Positions 50,471 through 59,050 of a stretch of 64,000 nucleotides of DNA are shown here, piece by piece. The stretch covers positions 248,001 to 312,000 of the forward strand of contig NZ_CP013481.2 of assembly GCF_001465595.2 (NCBI RefSeq), given 5' to 3'. Each line of letters opens with the position of its first letter. Positions within the stretch are counted from its first letter, which is position 1. The position numbers and the translations under genes were made by a program. The DNA comes from Pandoraea apista (GTDB taxonomy: Bacteria > Pseudomonadota > Gammaproteobacteria > Burkholderiales > Burkholderiaceae). The notes under the pieces are model-generated. The model ran no database searches. It had not been told where the DNA came from and saw only the letters and a list, made by a program, of their open reading frames with translations.

Positions 50471-51814
50471 TCAGGACAGCGCGGCACGGGCCGTTTCGCG
50501 TGATAGCCGGGTCGCAACGAGACTCGCAACCGCGCCAGCCGCGATGTACCACGTGGGCGAGAGCGGATTGCCCGTCATTCCGATCAGCCAGGTCGCGACG
50601 AAGGGGGCGAAACCGCCGAAAATCGTGACTGAGACGTTGTAACTGAGCGAGATGCATGTGGTGCGCACCGCGCCGGGGTATAGCTCGGCCTGCCAGGCGG
50701 GCGCCGGGCCGGTCATCATCGCCATGAAGGCGGCGAGCAGGCACAACGCGCCGATGACCGGCAGGAGATGTGCGTGTGCGGATATGAAGGCGAAGAGCGG
50801 GTAAGTGCCGAACAGCACGCACAGCGCGCCTGCACTCATCAACGGGCGCCGGCCCCATCGGTCGGACAGGTGCCCCATAACGGGCGAGAGCATCATGAAG
50901 CACGCGATCTGGAGACTGGCGGCGATCAGTGCCTCGCTGGCGGGCAGGCCCAGCGTGCGGGTCAGATAGATCGGCATGTACACGAGGTAGAGATAGTTCG
51001 TGACCGTCCAGCCGATGGTGAACAGACTCCCGATGCCGAGGTTGCGGCGGTGCTTGCGAAGTGCTGTGCCGATCGGGGACGTCGAGACGGCGGGCCGACT
51101 CGGCCGGACATTTGCCGGGAGCGAGGTGCGTGGCGACTCGTCGATATTTCTCCGCAGCCAGAAGCCGAAGACGCCAATGACGAACGCTCCCAGCACGAAG
51201 GGAACGCGCCAGCCCCAGTCGTTCAGAGACTGGGCCGGCATGAGCCAGGTCATGGCCCCGGCGCTGAGCGAACCGAGCAGCAGGGCCACAGCGAGGCTGG
51301 CCTGTTGCCAACTGCCGTACAGGCCACGCCGGTGGCGCGGTGCATATTCGACGATGAAGCTGGTAGCCCCGCCCCATTCGCCGCCCGAAGCGAAGCCTTG
51401 CAGGATACGCGCGATCACGATCGTCAAAGACGCGGCCACCCCGGCGGTGTCGAAGCCGGGTGTCAGTCCGATCATCGCTGTGCCGATTGCCATGAGCAGA
51501 ATCACGACGAGCAGCGAGGCCTTGCGTCCGGCACGATCCCCATAAACGCCCAGAATGGCCGCGCCCAGCGGACGCGCCACGAAGCCGACGCCGAATGTGG
51601 CGGTCGCGACCAGGAACGAGGTGGCTTCACTCGCCGCCGGAAAGAAGTGATGGGCGATCTGCGGGGAGAAGTAGGCGTACAACACGAAGTCGTACCACTC
51701 CAGGATATTGCCGAGCGACGCGGCGACAACGGCGCGTCTGGCCTGCGTGGGCGCGACGGTCGTCGTGGCGCTGTTAGCCCGGTAGTCATGCGTTTGCAAC
51801 GGGTTCGAGTTCAT
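50471..51814 (-). CDS. MHS-family MFS transporter (metabolite:H+ symporter)
   Basis: 447 residues, 12 helices. 'VVAASLGNILEWYDFVLYAY' in TM1 is the WYDF signature of the MHS subgroup (proline/betaine, ketoglutarate, citrate carriers). 'AILGVYGDRAGRKASLLVVI' is the loop 2-3 motif and 'FASGGEWGGATSFIVEYAPR' the GGExG region. Candidate to import the substrate of the operon. Start ATG 51814; the upstream frame 'MANMANMAN' is translation of a 9-bp tandem repeat and is not considered coding. The gene is 26 bases before the deacylase gene. Confidence 0.92.
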   Translation of the reverse strand: MNSNPLQTHDYRANSATTTVAPTQARRAVVAASLGNILEWYDFVLYAYFSPQIAHHFFPAASEATSFLVATATFGVGFVARPLGAAILGVYGDRAGRKASLLVVILLMAIGTAMIGLTPGFDTAGVAASLTIVIARILQGFASGGEWGGATSFIVEYAPRHRRGLYGSWQQASLAVALLLGSLSAGAMTWLMPAQSLNDWGWRVPFVLGAFVIGVFGFWLRRNIDESPRTSLPANVRPSRPAVSTSPIGTALRKHRRNLGIGSLFTIGWTVTNYLYLVYMPIYLTRTLGLPASEALIAASLQIACFMMLSPVMGHLSDRWGRRPLMSAGALCVLFGTYPLFAFISAHAHLLPVIGALCLLAAFMAMMTGPAPAWQAELYPGAVRTTCISLSYNVSVTIFGGFAPFVATWLIGMTGNPLSPTWYIAAGAVASLVATRLSRETARAALS

Positions 51815-51868
51815 GAGCAACCTAGGAAAGAGAAGGGAACATGCGCGCCGGGGCACCCGCCATCCGGC

Positions 51869-51895
51869 GTTCGCCATGTTCGCCATGTTCGCCAC
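51869..51895. repeat. Three 9-bp tandem repeats between kbl-like and MHS genes
   Basis: gttcgccat, gttcgccat, gttcgccac, in the 129-base spacer. On the minus strand it reads (ATG GCG AAC)n, which creates a string of false start codons upstream of the transporter gene. Confidence 0.9.
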
Positions 51896-51943
51896 GTTCG
51901 GGGCGGCGCTATCGGTAACGCGTAAGGAGCTAAGCGCGAACGC

Positions 51944-53134
51944 TTAGCGGCGCATTGCGCGGAAGGCGTCGATGACGCGATCGAGATCGGCGTCCGTGAG
52001 TGCAAGCGACACTTGAAGTCGCAGTCTCGCGGTGCCTTCGGGAACGACGGGGTAAGAGAACGCCTGCGCCAGAACGCCGCGCTCTGCGAGTGCGGCAGAG
52101 GCGGTCCTTGCAAGCGCCGCGTCGCCGAAGATCACGGGCACGATCGGATGATCGCCGGGAAGCACGTCGAAGCCCGCCTGCGTCAGGCCTCGACGCAGGT
52201 ACGCGCTCATGGCGCCCAGTCGCGCGAAGTCGATCTCGCCGCCTTCGATCAGGTCGAGCGCCCGGACGGCGGCTGCCGCAATCGCAGGCATCAGCGCATT
52301 GGAAAACAGATAGGGTCGGCCGGCCTGACGCAAGGTATCGACGATGGCGCTGGGTGCCGCGACAAATCCACCGGCCGCCCCGCCCAGCGCTTTCCCCAAT
52401 GTGCCCACGTGTACGTCGACGGCCGACATTTGTCCCTGTACCTCGGCGGTGCCACGGCCGGAGGCGCCGATCACGCCGATGCCATGCGAGTCGTCCACAA
52501 TGAGCAACGCCTTTCGTTCGCGGCACAACACGCCGAGGGCGCCTAGCGGGGCCTGCGTGCCGTCCATGGAAAACACGCCATCGGTGACCAGCAGCCGTGT
52601 CGCTGCTTCACCGGCTTCGTCAAAGGCGCGGGCGGCGGCGCTTGCGTCGCGGTGGGCATAGCGGAACCGGGCGGCTTTGCTCAGCCGTATGCCATCGATG
52701 ATGCTTGCGTGGTTCAGTGTGTCGGACAGCACGGCGTCGTTTTCATCCAGCAACGCCTCGAACAGGGCGCCATTGGCATCGAAAGCCGAGGGGAACAGGG
52801 CGCAGGCCTCGGCCCCGAGAAACGCGGCGAGCCGGCGCTCCAGTTCCCAGTGCAGGGCATGTGTGCCGCTGATGAAGCGAACCGAGGCCATGCCGAGCCC
52901 ATAGCGGTCGATGGCCTCGCGTGCGGCGTCGACAATGCGCGGATCGTTAGCGAGTCCGAGGTAGTTGTTGGCGCACAGGTTGAGATAGGCGCGCGTTGCA
53001 CCCCCCGGTGCGGCGCGCGCCGTGACATGGCCGCCCTGTGCGGATTCGATCGCGACTTCGTGCTTGATCGCATGTCGCGCCGCCAGCGCGTGGCAACGTG
53101 CATCGAGCCGCGACCGGAGGGTCTCACTGAGCAT
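51944..53134 (-). CDS. Alpha-oxoamine synthase, 2-amino-3-ketobutyrate CoA ligase (KBL)-like
   Basis: 396 residues, PLP-dependent fold type I. It matches E. coli KBL throughout by eye: 'NLCANNYLGLANDPRIVDAA', 'MASVRFISGTHALHWELE', 'LSDTLNHASIIDGIRLSKAA', 'TDGVFSMDG', 'VDDSHGIGVIGASGRG', and the PLP lysine in 'VGTLGKALGGAAGGFVAA'. KBL interconverts 2-amino-3-oxobutyrate + CoA and glycine + acetyl-CoA. Threonine dehydrogenase, its usual partner, is absent here, so another amino-ketone may be involved. Overlaps the aminotransferase gene by 11 bases. Confidence 0.88.
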   Translation of the reverse strand: MLSETLRSRLDARCHALAARHAIKHEVAIESAQGGHVTARAAPGGATRAYLNLCANNYLGLANDPRIVDAAREAIDRYGLGMASVRFISGTHALHWELERRLAAFLGAEACALFPSAFDANGALFEALLDENDAVLSDTLNHASIIDGIRLSKAARFRYAHRDASAAARAFDEAGEAATRLLVTDGVFSMDGTQAPLGALGVLCRERKALLIVDDSHGIGVIGASGRGTAEVQGQMSAVDVHVGTLGKALGGAAGGFVAAPSAIVDTLRQAGRPYLFSNALMPAIAAAAVRALDLIEGGEIDFARLGAMSAYLRRGLTQAGFDVLPGDHPIVPVIFGDAALARTASAALAERGVLAQAFSYPVVPEGTARLRLQVSLALTDADLDRVIDAFRAMRR

Positions 53135-54083
53135 GATTCGCCTCGTCGTAGTCGACCGTCAAGGTCCAGGCCGGATCTTCGTGCCACTCCCAATACGTGC
53201 GGAAGATCGTTTGCGTCAGGTCGCCTGGCGCACCGTTGCCGACGCGCACGCCGTTCAGGCGCGTGACCGGCATGATGCCCCCGGCGGTGGAGGTGATGAA
53301 AATCTCATCGGCGTGCCGCAACTGGTCTTCGCTGACGTTGCCCGAATGCACGGCAATGCCGAGCCGCTCGGCGATGTCGAACACGGTGCGGCGCGTAATG
53401 CCATGCAGCACGCCGTGCTCCGGGGTGTACAGCGCGCCGTGACGCACGACGAAGATATTGAAGCCGGGGCCTTCGGCGACGTTGCCGTTCATGTCTTTGA
53501 TGACGACGGTTTCCGCCCCGGCATCGAACCCCTGGAACTGGGCCGTAACAAGATCGAGCCAGTGGTAGTTCTTGACCTGCGGATCGACCGACTCGGGGGG
53601 GATGCGGCGCACGGTATCGATCAGATGCAGGTGAAGGCCTTCCTTAAGCTGGCGGGCATTGGCGACCGATCCGTAGGGCACGGCGAACGCGACGAATTGG
53701 TTCGCTGCGTCGCGCGGGTCGCGGCTGAAGGTAGGCGAGAGGCCGCGCGTGCAGAGCATCTCGACGTACGCGTTACGCAGTCCCGCGCGTCTGACGCACT
53801 CGACGAGAATATGGCGAAGTTCATCGTCGCTGTACTTAACGGACAGGCGCAGCCTTTCCAGCGAGCGCCGGAAGCGCGCGATATGCAGATCCAGCCGGAA
53901 GAACTTGCCATTCCATACGTGAACGGTGTCGTAGGTGACGTCGGAGTGCAGCAGTCCCCAGTCGAGGACGGAGATGCGGGCTTCCGACATGGGCAGGTAC
54001 TGGCCGGCCATGTAGGCGGTGCCGGTGGGGTAGGTCAGGCCGTCGATGCGGCCGACGTCGGGTTGGGTCATCGTGTCGCTCAT
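53124..54083 (-). CDS. Fold-type IV aminotransferase, (R)-amine/D-amino-acid type
   Basis: 319 residues, class IV PLP enzyme. The PLP lysine is in 'VDPQVKNYHWLDLVTAQFQG'; the phosphate/substrate loop is in 'STAGGIMPVTRLNGVRVG'. By memory it resembles (R)-selective amine transaminases such as ATA-117, sharing 'SEARISVLDWGLLHSDVTYD' with 'HVWNGKFFRLDLHI', and the later 'GITRRTVFDIAERLG'. It might therefore act on an (R)-amine or D-amino acid rather than a branched L-amino acid. It shares one base with the deformylase-like gene (TAATG) and overlaps kbl downstream. Confidence 0.87.
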   Translation of the reverse strand: MSDTMTQPDVGRIDGLTYPTGTAYMAGQYLPMSEARISVLDWGLLHSDVTYDTVHVWNGKFFRLDLHIARFRRSLERLRLSVKYSDDELRHILVECVRRAGLRNAYVEMLCTRGLSPTFSRDPRDAANQFVAFAVPYGSVANARQLKEGLHLHLIDTVRRIPPESVDPQVKNYHWLDLVTAQFQGFDAGAETVVIKDMNGNVAEGPGFNIFVVRHGALYTPEHGVLHGITRRTVFDIAERLGIAVHSGNVSEDQLRHADEIFITSTAGGIMPVTRLNGVRVGNGAPGDLTQTIFRTYWEWHEDPAWTLTVDYDEANHAQ

Positions 54084-54625
54084 TACGATTGGGGGAAGTA
54101 TTCGACCTGAGCGGCAAATGCCGATCGGTTCGTTTCAAAAACACTACGGTGGACGAAGGCGTTCTCACCCACGGCGCGGTCGAACGACAGCTTGCCGTCG
54201 AGATGGTCGATTTCGTGCTGCATCAGTTCGGCTTCCGCGCGACTCAGCGCTTCCTTCAGGTGCGTTTTGCCGGCCATGTCGGTAAAGCGCACCGAGATCG
54301 AGGCGAAGCGCTCCACCCGAACCAGCATCTCGGGGAAGCACATGCAGTCGTCCCACAGTGTCATGCGTTCGTGGCTGGCCCATACGATTTCGGGGTTGAC
54401 GATCACGTCGGGCCAACCCGGCATGGCCAGGCCGATCATGCGTTTGGCAATGCCGATCTGGGGCGCTGCAATGGCGCGTCCGAAGCCATGTTCCGCACGA
54501 AAGGCGTGTATCGCGGCGCCGAGGGCTGCGGCCTCGCGCACAACGACGGGGTCGTTGACATTGGCGACTGGTGCGGCCACCTCGCGCAGCGCAGGCGATC
54601 CGACGCGCAATATGCCGACGGTCAT
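54083..54625 (-). CDS. Divergent peptide-deformylase-like protein
   Basis: 180 residues, Def fold. Motif 1 is intact ('GFGRAIAAPQIGIAKR') and motif 3 is intact ('LMQHEIDHLDGKLSFDRA', HExxH). Motif 2, normally EGCLS, is replaced by 'LWDDCMCFPEM': the metal-ligand Cys remains but Glu, Gly and Ser are changed. It is thus probably a metal hydrolase with altered specificity, for example deformylation of a free N-formyl amino compound. Housekeeping def genes usually lie with fmt. Start overlaps the binding-protein stop by 4 bases. Confidence 0.85.
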   Translation of the reverse strand: MTVGILRVGSPALREVAAPVANVNDPVVVREAAALGAAIHAFRAEHGFGRAIAAPQIGIAKRMIGLAMPGWPDVIVNPEIVWASHERMTLWDDCMCFPEMLVRVERFASISVRFTDMAGKTHLKEALSRAEAELMQHEIDHLDGKLSFDRAVGENAFVHRSVFETNRSAFAAQVEYFPQS

Positions 54626-55761
54626 TTCGATACCTCGGTCAAAGCCATTTTTTTGCCTCCTTTATAAGTGGATATGGTGGCGGCCGGCTCACGCAGGTCG
54701 CCGTGTTCGTCAAACGCAATCTGCCCCGTGACGCCGCCGAACGACACGCGATGCAGGGCGTCGGAAATCTTTGCGGCGTCTGTGGATTGTGCGGCGAGGG
54801 CAGCACGATAGATCGCCATCATGGCGTCGTAGGCGTAGGGCGCATATAACTGCACGGGCTCGCCGTATTTCGCCTTGAATTTGGCGGCGAATGCTTCTCC
54901 GCCCGGCATCTTTGCGAGGCTGCGTCCGCCATCCGCGCAGAACAGGTTGCCGTCGAGCGCGGCACCGGCTAGCCGGATCATTTCGGCGGTGCATAAACCG
55001 TCGCCGCCGACCAGCGGCGCGCGAATCGAGTACTGCCGCATTTGCTTGAGCATCGGCCCGCCCTGGGCGTCCATCCCGCCGAAGAAGATGGCGTCGGGGT
55101 TTTCGCGCTTGATCCGCGTGAGAACGGCGGTGAAATCGAACGCCTTGTCGGTGGAAAACTCGCGCGCGACGATCGTGGCGCCAGCCTTTTCCGCCTGGCG
55201 TGCAAATACTTCGGCAATGCCCTGGCCGTAGGCGGTGCGGTCGTCGATGACGGCAATGCGCCGTGCGTGCAACTGACTGGAGGCATATTGCGACAGTGCG
55301 ACACCGAGGAAGTCGTCGTTGGCGAGCATGCGAAACGTGGTGTCGAAGCCCAGGCGCGTGAATTCGGGGTTGGTGGCCGACGGCGTGAGTTCCGCGATGT
55401 GCTGTTGTGCGTAGATGCGCGCCACGGCGATGGAGGTGCCGGAGTTCTGGTGACCGATCACGGCACTGACGTGGTTGTCTGCAAAACGCTGGGCAACGGT
55501 CGTGGCGGTGCGCGGATCGGCGGCGTCGTCTTGGGCGTCGAGCGCGAACTGTACGGGTTTGCCGGCAATGACGGGGCGTTGGGCGTTGATCTCGTCCATG
55601 GCCAGGCGAATGCCGCGTTCGCTGTCTTTGCCGAAATGCGCCTGTGCGCCGGTCAGCGCTCCGGCATAGCCAATGGTCACGATGGTTTGCGCATGCGCAG
55701 CCAGCGCGCAGAGTGCGACGGCGGTAGCGGTTAAGTGCTTCAGGGGCATGGTTTTCTCCAT
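54622..55761 (-). CDS. LivK-like ABC-type amino-acid binding protein
   Basis: 379 residues. Signal peptide at the N-terminus ('MPLKHLTATAVALCALAAHA', cleaved about residue 24). Mature part is a type I periplasmic binding protein of the Leu/Ile/Val family: 'IGYAGALTGAQAHFGKDSER', 'AVIGHQNSGTSIAVARIYAQ', 'IDDRTAYGQGIAEVFARQAE', 'FGGMDAQGGPMLKQMRQYSI'. No permease or ATPase gene accompanies it in the window, so it is an orphan binding protein or works with a transporter elsewhere. First gene of the minus-strand operon; ATG 55761 or 55749. Divergent from an Lrp gene. Confidence 0.9.
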   Translation of the reverse strand: MEKTMPLKHLTATAVALCALAAHAQTIVTIGYAGALTGAQAHFGKDSERGIRLAMDEINAQRPVIAGKPVQFALDAQDDAADPRTATTVAQRFADNHVSAVIGHQNSGTSIAVARIYAQQHIAELTPSATNPEFTRLGFDTTFRMLANDDFLGVALSQYASSQLHARRIAVIDDRTAYGQGIAEVFARQAEKAGATIVAREFSTDKAFDFTAVLTRIKRENPDAIFFGGMDAQGGPMLKQMRQYSIRAPLVGGDGLCTAEMIRLAGAALDGNLFCADGGRSLAKMPGGEAFAAKFKAKYGEPVQLYAPYAYDAMMAIYRAALAAQSTDAAKISDALHRVSFGGVTGQIAFDEHGDLREPAATISTYKGGKKMALTEVSK

Positions 55762-55872
55762 GGAATCGATCGGGGGCTGATGCTACGATTCTAGGGAGGT
55801 CGCACGAAATCCAATATTCGCGTGGGCTATGTTTGCTTAACTGGATTTCTTTTTCGGGGGGATTTGCGAAAT

Positions 55873-56355
55873 ATGGGTCAAGTTCATGCCGAACCGCTTG
55901 ACGATTTCGATCTGCGAATTCTGGCAATGCTGCAAGTCGACAACCAGATCAGTAACCAGTCGTTGGCCGCTGCCGTCAACCTGAGTCCGCCGGCCTGTCT
56001 CAGAAGGGTGAGACGACTGCGCGAAGAGAAATACATCCAGAAGGACATCTCGGTTGTCGATCCGAACAAGGTGGGGCTACCCATCATGATGTGGGTGCTT
56101 GTTCAGGTCGAGCGGGAGCGGCTCGATCTGCTCGATGAATTCAAGCAGTTCTTGCAGAGCGTTCCAGAAGTGATGCAATGCTATGTGGTCACTGGACGCG
56201 CCGATTTCGCGATGATGATCGCGGTGCGCGACATCGATCACTATGAAGAATTCGCAACGCGCGTATTTCGGCAAAATCCAAACATTCGTCACTTTGAAAC
56301 GATGGTTGTGATGTCGCGGGTGAAATTCGGAATGTCGTTGCCGATCGGGGTGTGA
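55873..56355 (+). CDS. Lrp/AsnC-family regulator, divergent from the LivK-type operon
   Basis: 160 residues from ATG 55873 (frame open to 55822). Helix-turn-helix: 'LDDFDLRILAMLQVDNQISN', 'VNLSPPACLRRVRRLREEKY'; RAM domain: 'MQCYVVTGRADFAMMIAVRD', ending 'FETMVVMSRVKFGMSLP'. The position, 111 bases from the divergent operon start, strongly suggests it controls that operon in response to an amino acid. The intergenic region has tccaat/attgga-like patches, but no perfect Lrp site was found. A ggggg ribosome site (55856-55860) is somewhat distant. Confidence 0.92.
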   Translation: MGQVHAEPLDDFDLRILAMLQVDNQISNQSLAAAVNLSPPACLRRVRRLREEKYIQKDISVVDPNKVGLPIMMWVLVQVERERLDLLDEFKQFLQSVPEVMQCYVVTGRADFAMMIAVRDIDHYEEFATRVFRQNPNIRHFETMVVMSRVKFGMSLPIGV

Positions 56356-56495
56356 GGATCGACGTCTTGATCTCCCTGATGCCTGCCTTGCTCGTTTGGG
56401 TGGCATCCGTCTCGCTTTCTCTGTGCAGATGGCAGTGAAAAAGTTCGAATGACCTCGCCTGCCGGCGATCAACGACTGACAGGTTGCGACGAAGC

Positions 56496-56605
56496 GGGCA
56501 CGCAATACTTCTGCGCGATGGGTGTCGCATGACGTGCACTTCCGCACCCGTTTCTCCGATGTTTCCCCGATCGGTCGGCTCGACGCAGGTATTGCGCAGC
56601 AGGCC
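56496..56605 (+). pseudogene. Remnant of a fecI end and fecR start
   Basis: The sequence around 56496-56534 closely repeats the end of the intact fecI and the overlapping ATGA start of fecR (45408-45452): 'cgcgatgggtgtcgcatgacg' versus the parental 'cgcgatgggcgccgcatgacg'. The translated 'MTCTSAPVSP' then, after a frameshift, 'DAGIAQQA' match FecR 'MTRTSASS' and 'DAAIAQQA'. Beyond this, an IS fragment replaces the rest of fecR. Confidence 0.8.
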
Positions 56606-56803
56606 CGTCTCGTCGGAGTGGTCAGATCAAGCGTGTATTACCGGGCACATCCGGTGAGCCGAGCGGATCAGTTGCTGACGCGACGGATCGACGAATTGCA
56701 TATGGCGTTTCCGTTTGCCAGCGCGCGGATGCTGGCGCGCCAGTTACGCCGAGACGGCCATGAAGTCGCCCGGCGGCGCGTGTGCACCCTGATGAAGGGC
56801 ATC
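56606..56803 (+). mobile_element. IS3-family transposase (OrfB) fragment
   Basis: In-frame with the flanking remnants: 'ARLVGVVRSSVYYRAHPVSR', 'DELHMAFPFASARMLARQLR', 'RDGHEVARRRVCTLMKGI'. This is the N-terminal HTH_21 part of IS3-type OrfB transposases (L-x-G-V-x-R-S-S-x-Y-Y). Only about 65 residues remain. The DDE catalytic domain and terminal repeats are absent, so it is inactive. Confidence 0.8.
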
Positions 56804-57304
56804 GATGCGTCGCGCTTCGTCCAGGGCGCCGTCCACGTGACCGATCGCAGGATCGTCGTGGGTGGGCTGCGTTTGCTGATGTACAGCCAATTGGCGGGAA
56901 AGGGGCACCCGTTCCAGCTCAATACGAACCGTAGCGACTCGAAGTGGCTGCCGCGCGCGGGCGTCATCGATAAGGCGACGGATTGTCTGTCGCAGCACGG
57001 CAGCTATTCGGCGTCGCTCAAGCCGATGTCGACCATCGCGCCGATGTCGTCCGGCGTCGTGATCGACTCGAATGTCGAGCCGGAGCACGCCAAGTCGTAC
57101 GAAGTCGGGGCGAAGTTCGACACGCGCTTCAAGCTGCTGGCGTATTTCGTTGCGAGTGTGTTTGCCACGTACGACACGAAGACCGGCCGTCACCCGGTGC
57201 ACTATCCGTTGAACGTCAAGAACGTGTTCAACAAGACGTATTACCCGTCGAGCGCGAGTCAGCATTTCGTCGCTATTGGCGATGCGCGTTCGGCTACGCT
57301 CTGA
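56804..57304 (+). pseudogene. Remnant of a TonB-dependent receptor, duplicate of the gene at 46600
   Basis: Translation follows the intact receptor: 'HVTDRRIVVGGLRLLMYSQL' (parent 'HVTDRWIVVAGVRLLTYSQL'), 'SDSKWLPRAGVIDKATDCLS', 'EPEHAKSYEVGAKFDT'. It then jumps to 'YFVASVFATYDTKTGRHPVH' and 'NVFNKTYYPSSASQ', 'IGDARSATL', stopping just before the parental end. About 0.4 kb of barrel is deleted and the whole N-terminal two-thirds is missing. With the IS fragment it forms one open frame of 260 codons (56522-57304). That open frame is an accident of fusion, not a functional gene. Confidence 0.88.
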
Positions 57305-57409
57305 TCGACGCTTGTCCTTGCTGGAACGGGGGAGGTTGCGGTGCGGTGTTGAAAAGCCGCCGCGCCGCCGGTTTTCAGTTTGGACGAGGTATGCGGGGCG
57401 GTGCTCGGC

Positions 57410-59050
57410 TCAGAGCAGATCGTCGCTCGGCAGCAACGTGAACGCGCCCGCCACCGAATTGCGCCAGAAAGACGCGTAGGGTTCGACGTCGAACGTACGC
57501 GGCTGGCCGTTTTCCTCCCCGACCCAACGCAGCGCGGGCATGGTCGGCGGTGTGGGGGTTGGCGGCGTTGTGCCGGGCGGCACCAACTCGACCCGGAAGC
57601 TCACGCGGGGTAACGTTGCCCGGTCGAAGATCGCGGCCATACGCTCGGCAAACTCAGGGCTGTGGACCACGATCGCCAACTCGGTGTTCAGACGCACGGA
57701 GCGCGGGTCCAGATTGAACGAACCGAGGATCACGTCGCGGCGGTCGATCACGTACACCTTGCCGTGCAGGCTCGCGCGTGAGGAACCATTGAACGCGGCG
57801 CGCCTGGACGAGGGCTGGCCGGTGTCGGCGCGGATCGGTTTGAATTCGTACAGCGCGATGCCCGCCTGCAACAGCGCCGGGCGGTAGCGAGCGTAGCCGG
57901 CGTGAACCGGGACGACGTCGGTCGCGGCGAGCGAGTTCGTCAGCACGCGCACCTTCACGCCTCGCTGGGTGAGCGTCGAGAGGAACCGGACGCCGCCGTC
58001 GAGCGGCACGAAGTACGGCGAGATGATCAGCACTTCGCGCTGCGCGTTCGCCGCCAGTTGCCGCAATTGGGTCCCCGGCGCGCTTTTGGTCTGCTCCGAG
58101 GGAGTGTCCAGCTTGTCGGGCGAGTCGGCGGCCAGCTCGGCGGCGGCCCAGAAGAGCGGCCGCTTGCCGCTGCGCAGGCTGTCGGCGAGCGATGGCTGGT
58201 GAAGCGCCTGATGCCCGGCGGGCATCCCGTCGGCGTCGCGCCAGTGACGTACCAGTGCCTCGCGTGTGTCGTCCAGCGTCTGCTTGTCGATCTCCGACTG
58301 GACTTGTCTGAGCGGATAGGATTGCGGGCTCGTCCAGAAGTGGTCGAAGCTGCGGGAAACGGCGTCGACGACCGGCCCGGCACAGAGCAGATCGAAATCG
58401 CGGAAGGACAGATCCGGATCGGCGTCGAAATATTCGTCTCCCAGATTGCGTCCGCCGACGATGGCCAACTGGTTGTCGGCGATCAACGCCTTGTTATGCA
58501 TGCGACGGTTGAGTTGGTCGAACTGGGTGAGCAGATTGCCGGCGCGCTCGAAAAGCGTGGTGTCTAACGTGGCGAACGGATTGAAGACACGGATCTCGAT
58601 GTTGGGCGTCTGGTCGAGTACCGCGAAGGTGGGGTCGGTGTGGCGGCGATTGATGTCGTCGACCAGCATGCGAACGCGCACACCGCGGCCGGCCGCGTCT
58701 ATCAGCGACTGGAGCAGCAGGCGCCCGGTGATGTCCTCTCCGGCGCTGTAGTACTGCACGTCCAGGCTATGCTGCGCGGCTTGAACGAGCGCGAGACGGG
58801 TAGTGAAGGCGTCCGCGCCTGTCGCGAGCAATTCAAAACCGGATTGCCCCGGATGCGCGAGGACTGCGGGGGCCAGCGCGTCGGCGAGTGCGCCGGGGGT
58901 GGCGGCCGACGTGTGGACTGTCCAGGGGGATGGCTCCGGGAGCGGTCGCACCGAGCTGCACGCCGCCACGATGAGCGCGAGCGGAAGCAGCGCGATTGGG
59001 CGCCACGAGAGGTAACGAGAGAGCGCCCGGGAGACGCGCGAAAGCATCAT
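57410..59050 (-). CDS. Phospholipase D-family lipoprotein (cardiolipin synthase ClsC-like)
   Basis: 546 residues from ATG 59050 (frame open to 59254). The N-terminus is a lipoprotein signal: 'IALLPLALIVAACSS', with the lipobox Cys near residue 34. Two HKD motifs: 'MHNKALIADNQLAIVGGRNL' near residue 190, and 'LHGKVYVIDRRDVILGSFNL' near 430. Such two-HKD proteins make cardiolipin from phospholipids (ClsC) or act as phospholipase D. It is single, with a short gap to the receptor remnant. A second ATG at 59047 is equally possible. Confidence 0.87.
   Translation of the reverse strand: MMLSRVSRALSRYLSWRPIALLPLALIVAACSSVRPLPEPSPWTVHTSAATPGALADALAPAVLAHPGQSGFELLATGADAFTTRLALVQAAQHSLDVQYYSAGEDITGRLLLQSLIDAAGRGVRVRMLVDDINRRHTDPTFAVLDQTPNIEIRVFNPFATLDTTLFERAGNLLTQFDQLNRRMHNKALIADNQLAIVGGRNLGDEYFDADPDLSFRDFDLLCAGPVVDAVSRSFDHFWTSPQSYPLRQVQSEIDKQTLDDTREALVRHWRDADGMPAGHQALHQPSLADSLRSGKRPLFWAAAELAADSPDKLDTPSEQTKSAPGTQLRQLAANAQREVLIISPYFVPLDGGVRFLSTLTQRGVKVRVLTNSLAATDVVPVHAGYARYRPALLQAGIALYEFKPIRADTGQPSSRRAAFNGSSRASLHGKVYVIDRRDVILGSFNLDPRSVRLNTELAIVVHSPEFAERMAAIFDRATLPRVSFRVELVPPGTTPPTPTPPTMPALRWVGEENGQPRTFDVEPYASFWRNSVAGAFTLLPSDDLL

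Noticed and set aside
51815..51895. Upstream extension of the MHS transporter starting 'MANMANMAN'
   Set aside because: The extra residues come from the 9-bp tandem repeat. Homology starts after ATG 51814.
56522..57304. 260-codon frame as a functional gene
   Set aside because: It fuses pieces of FecR, an IS3 transposase and two receptor segments, none complete.
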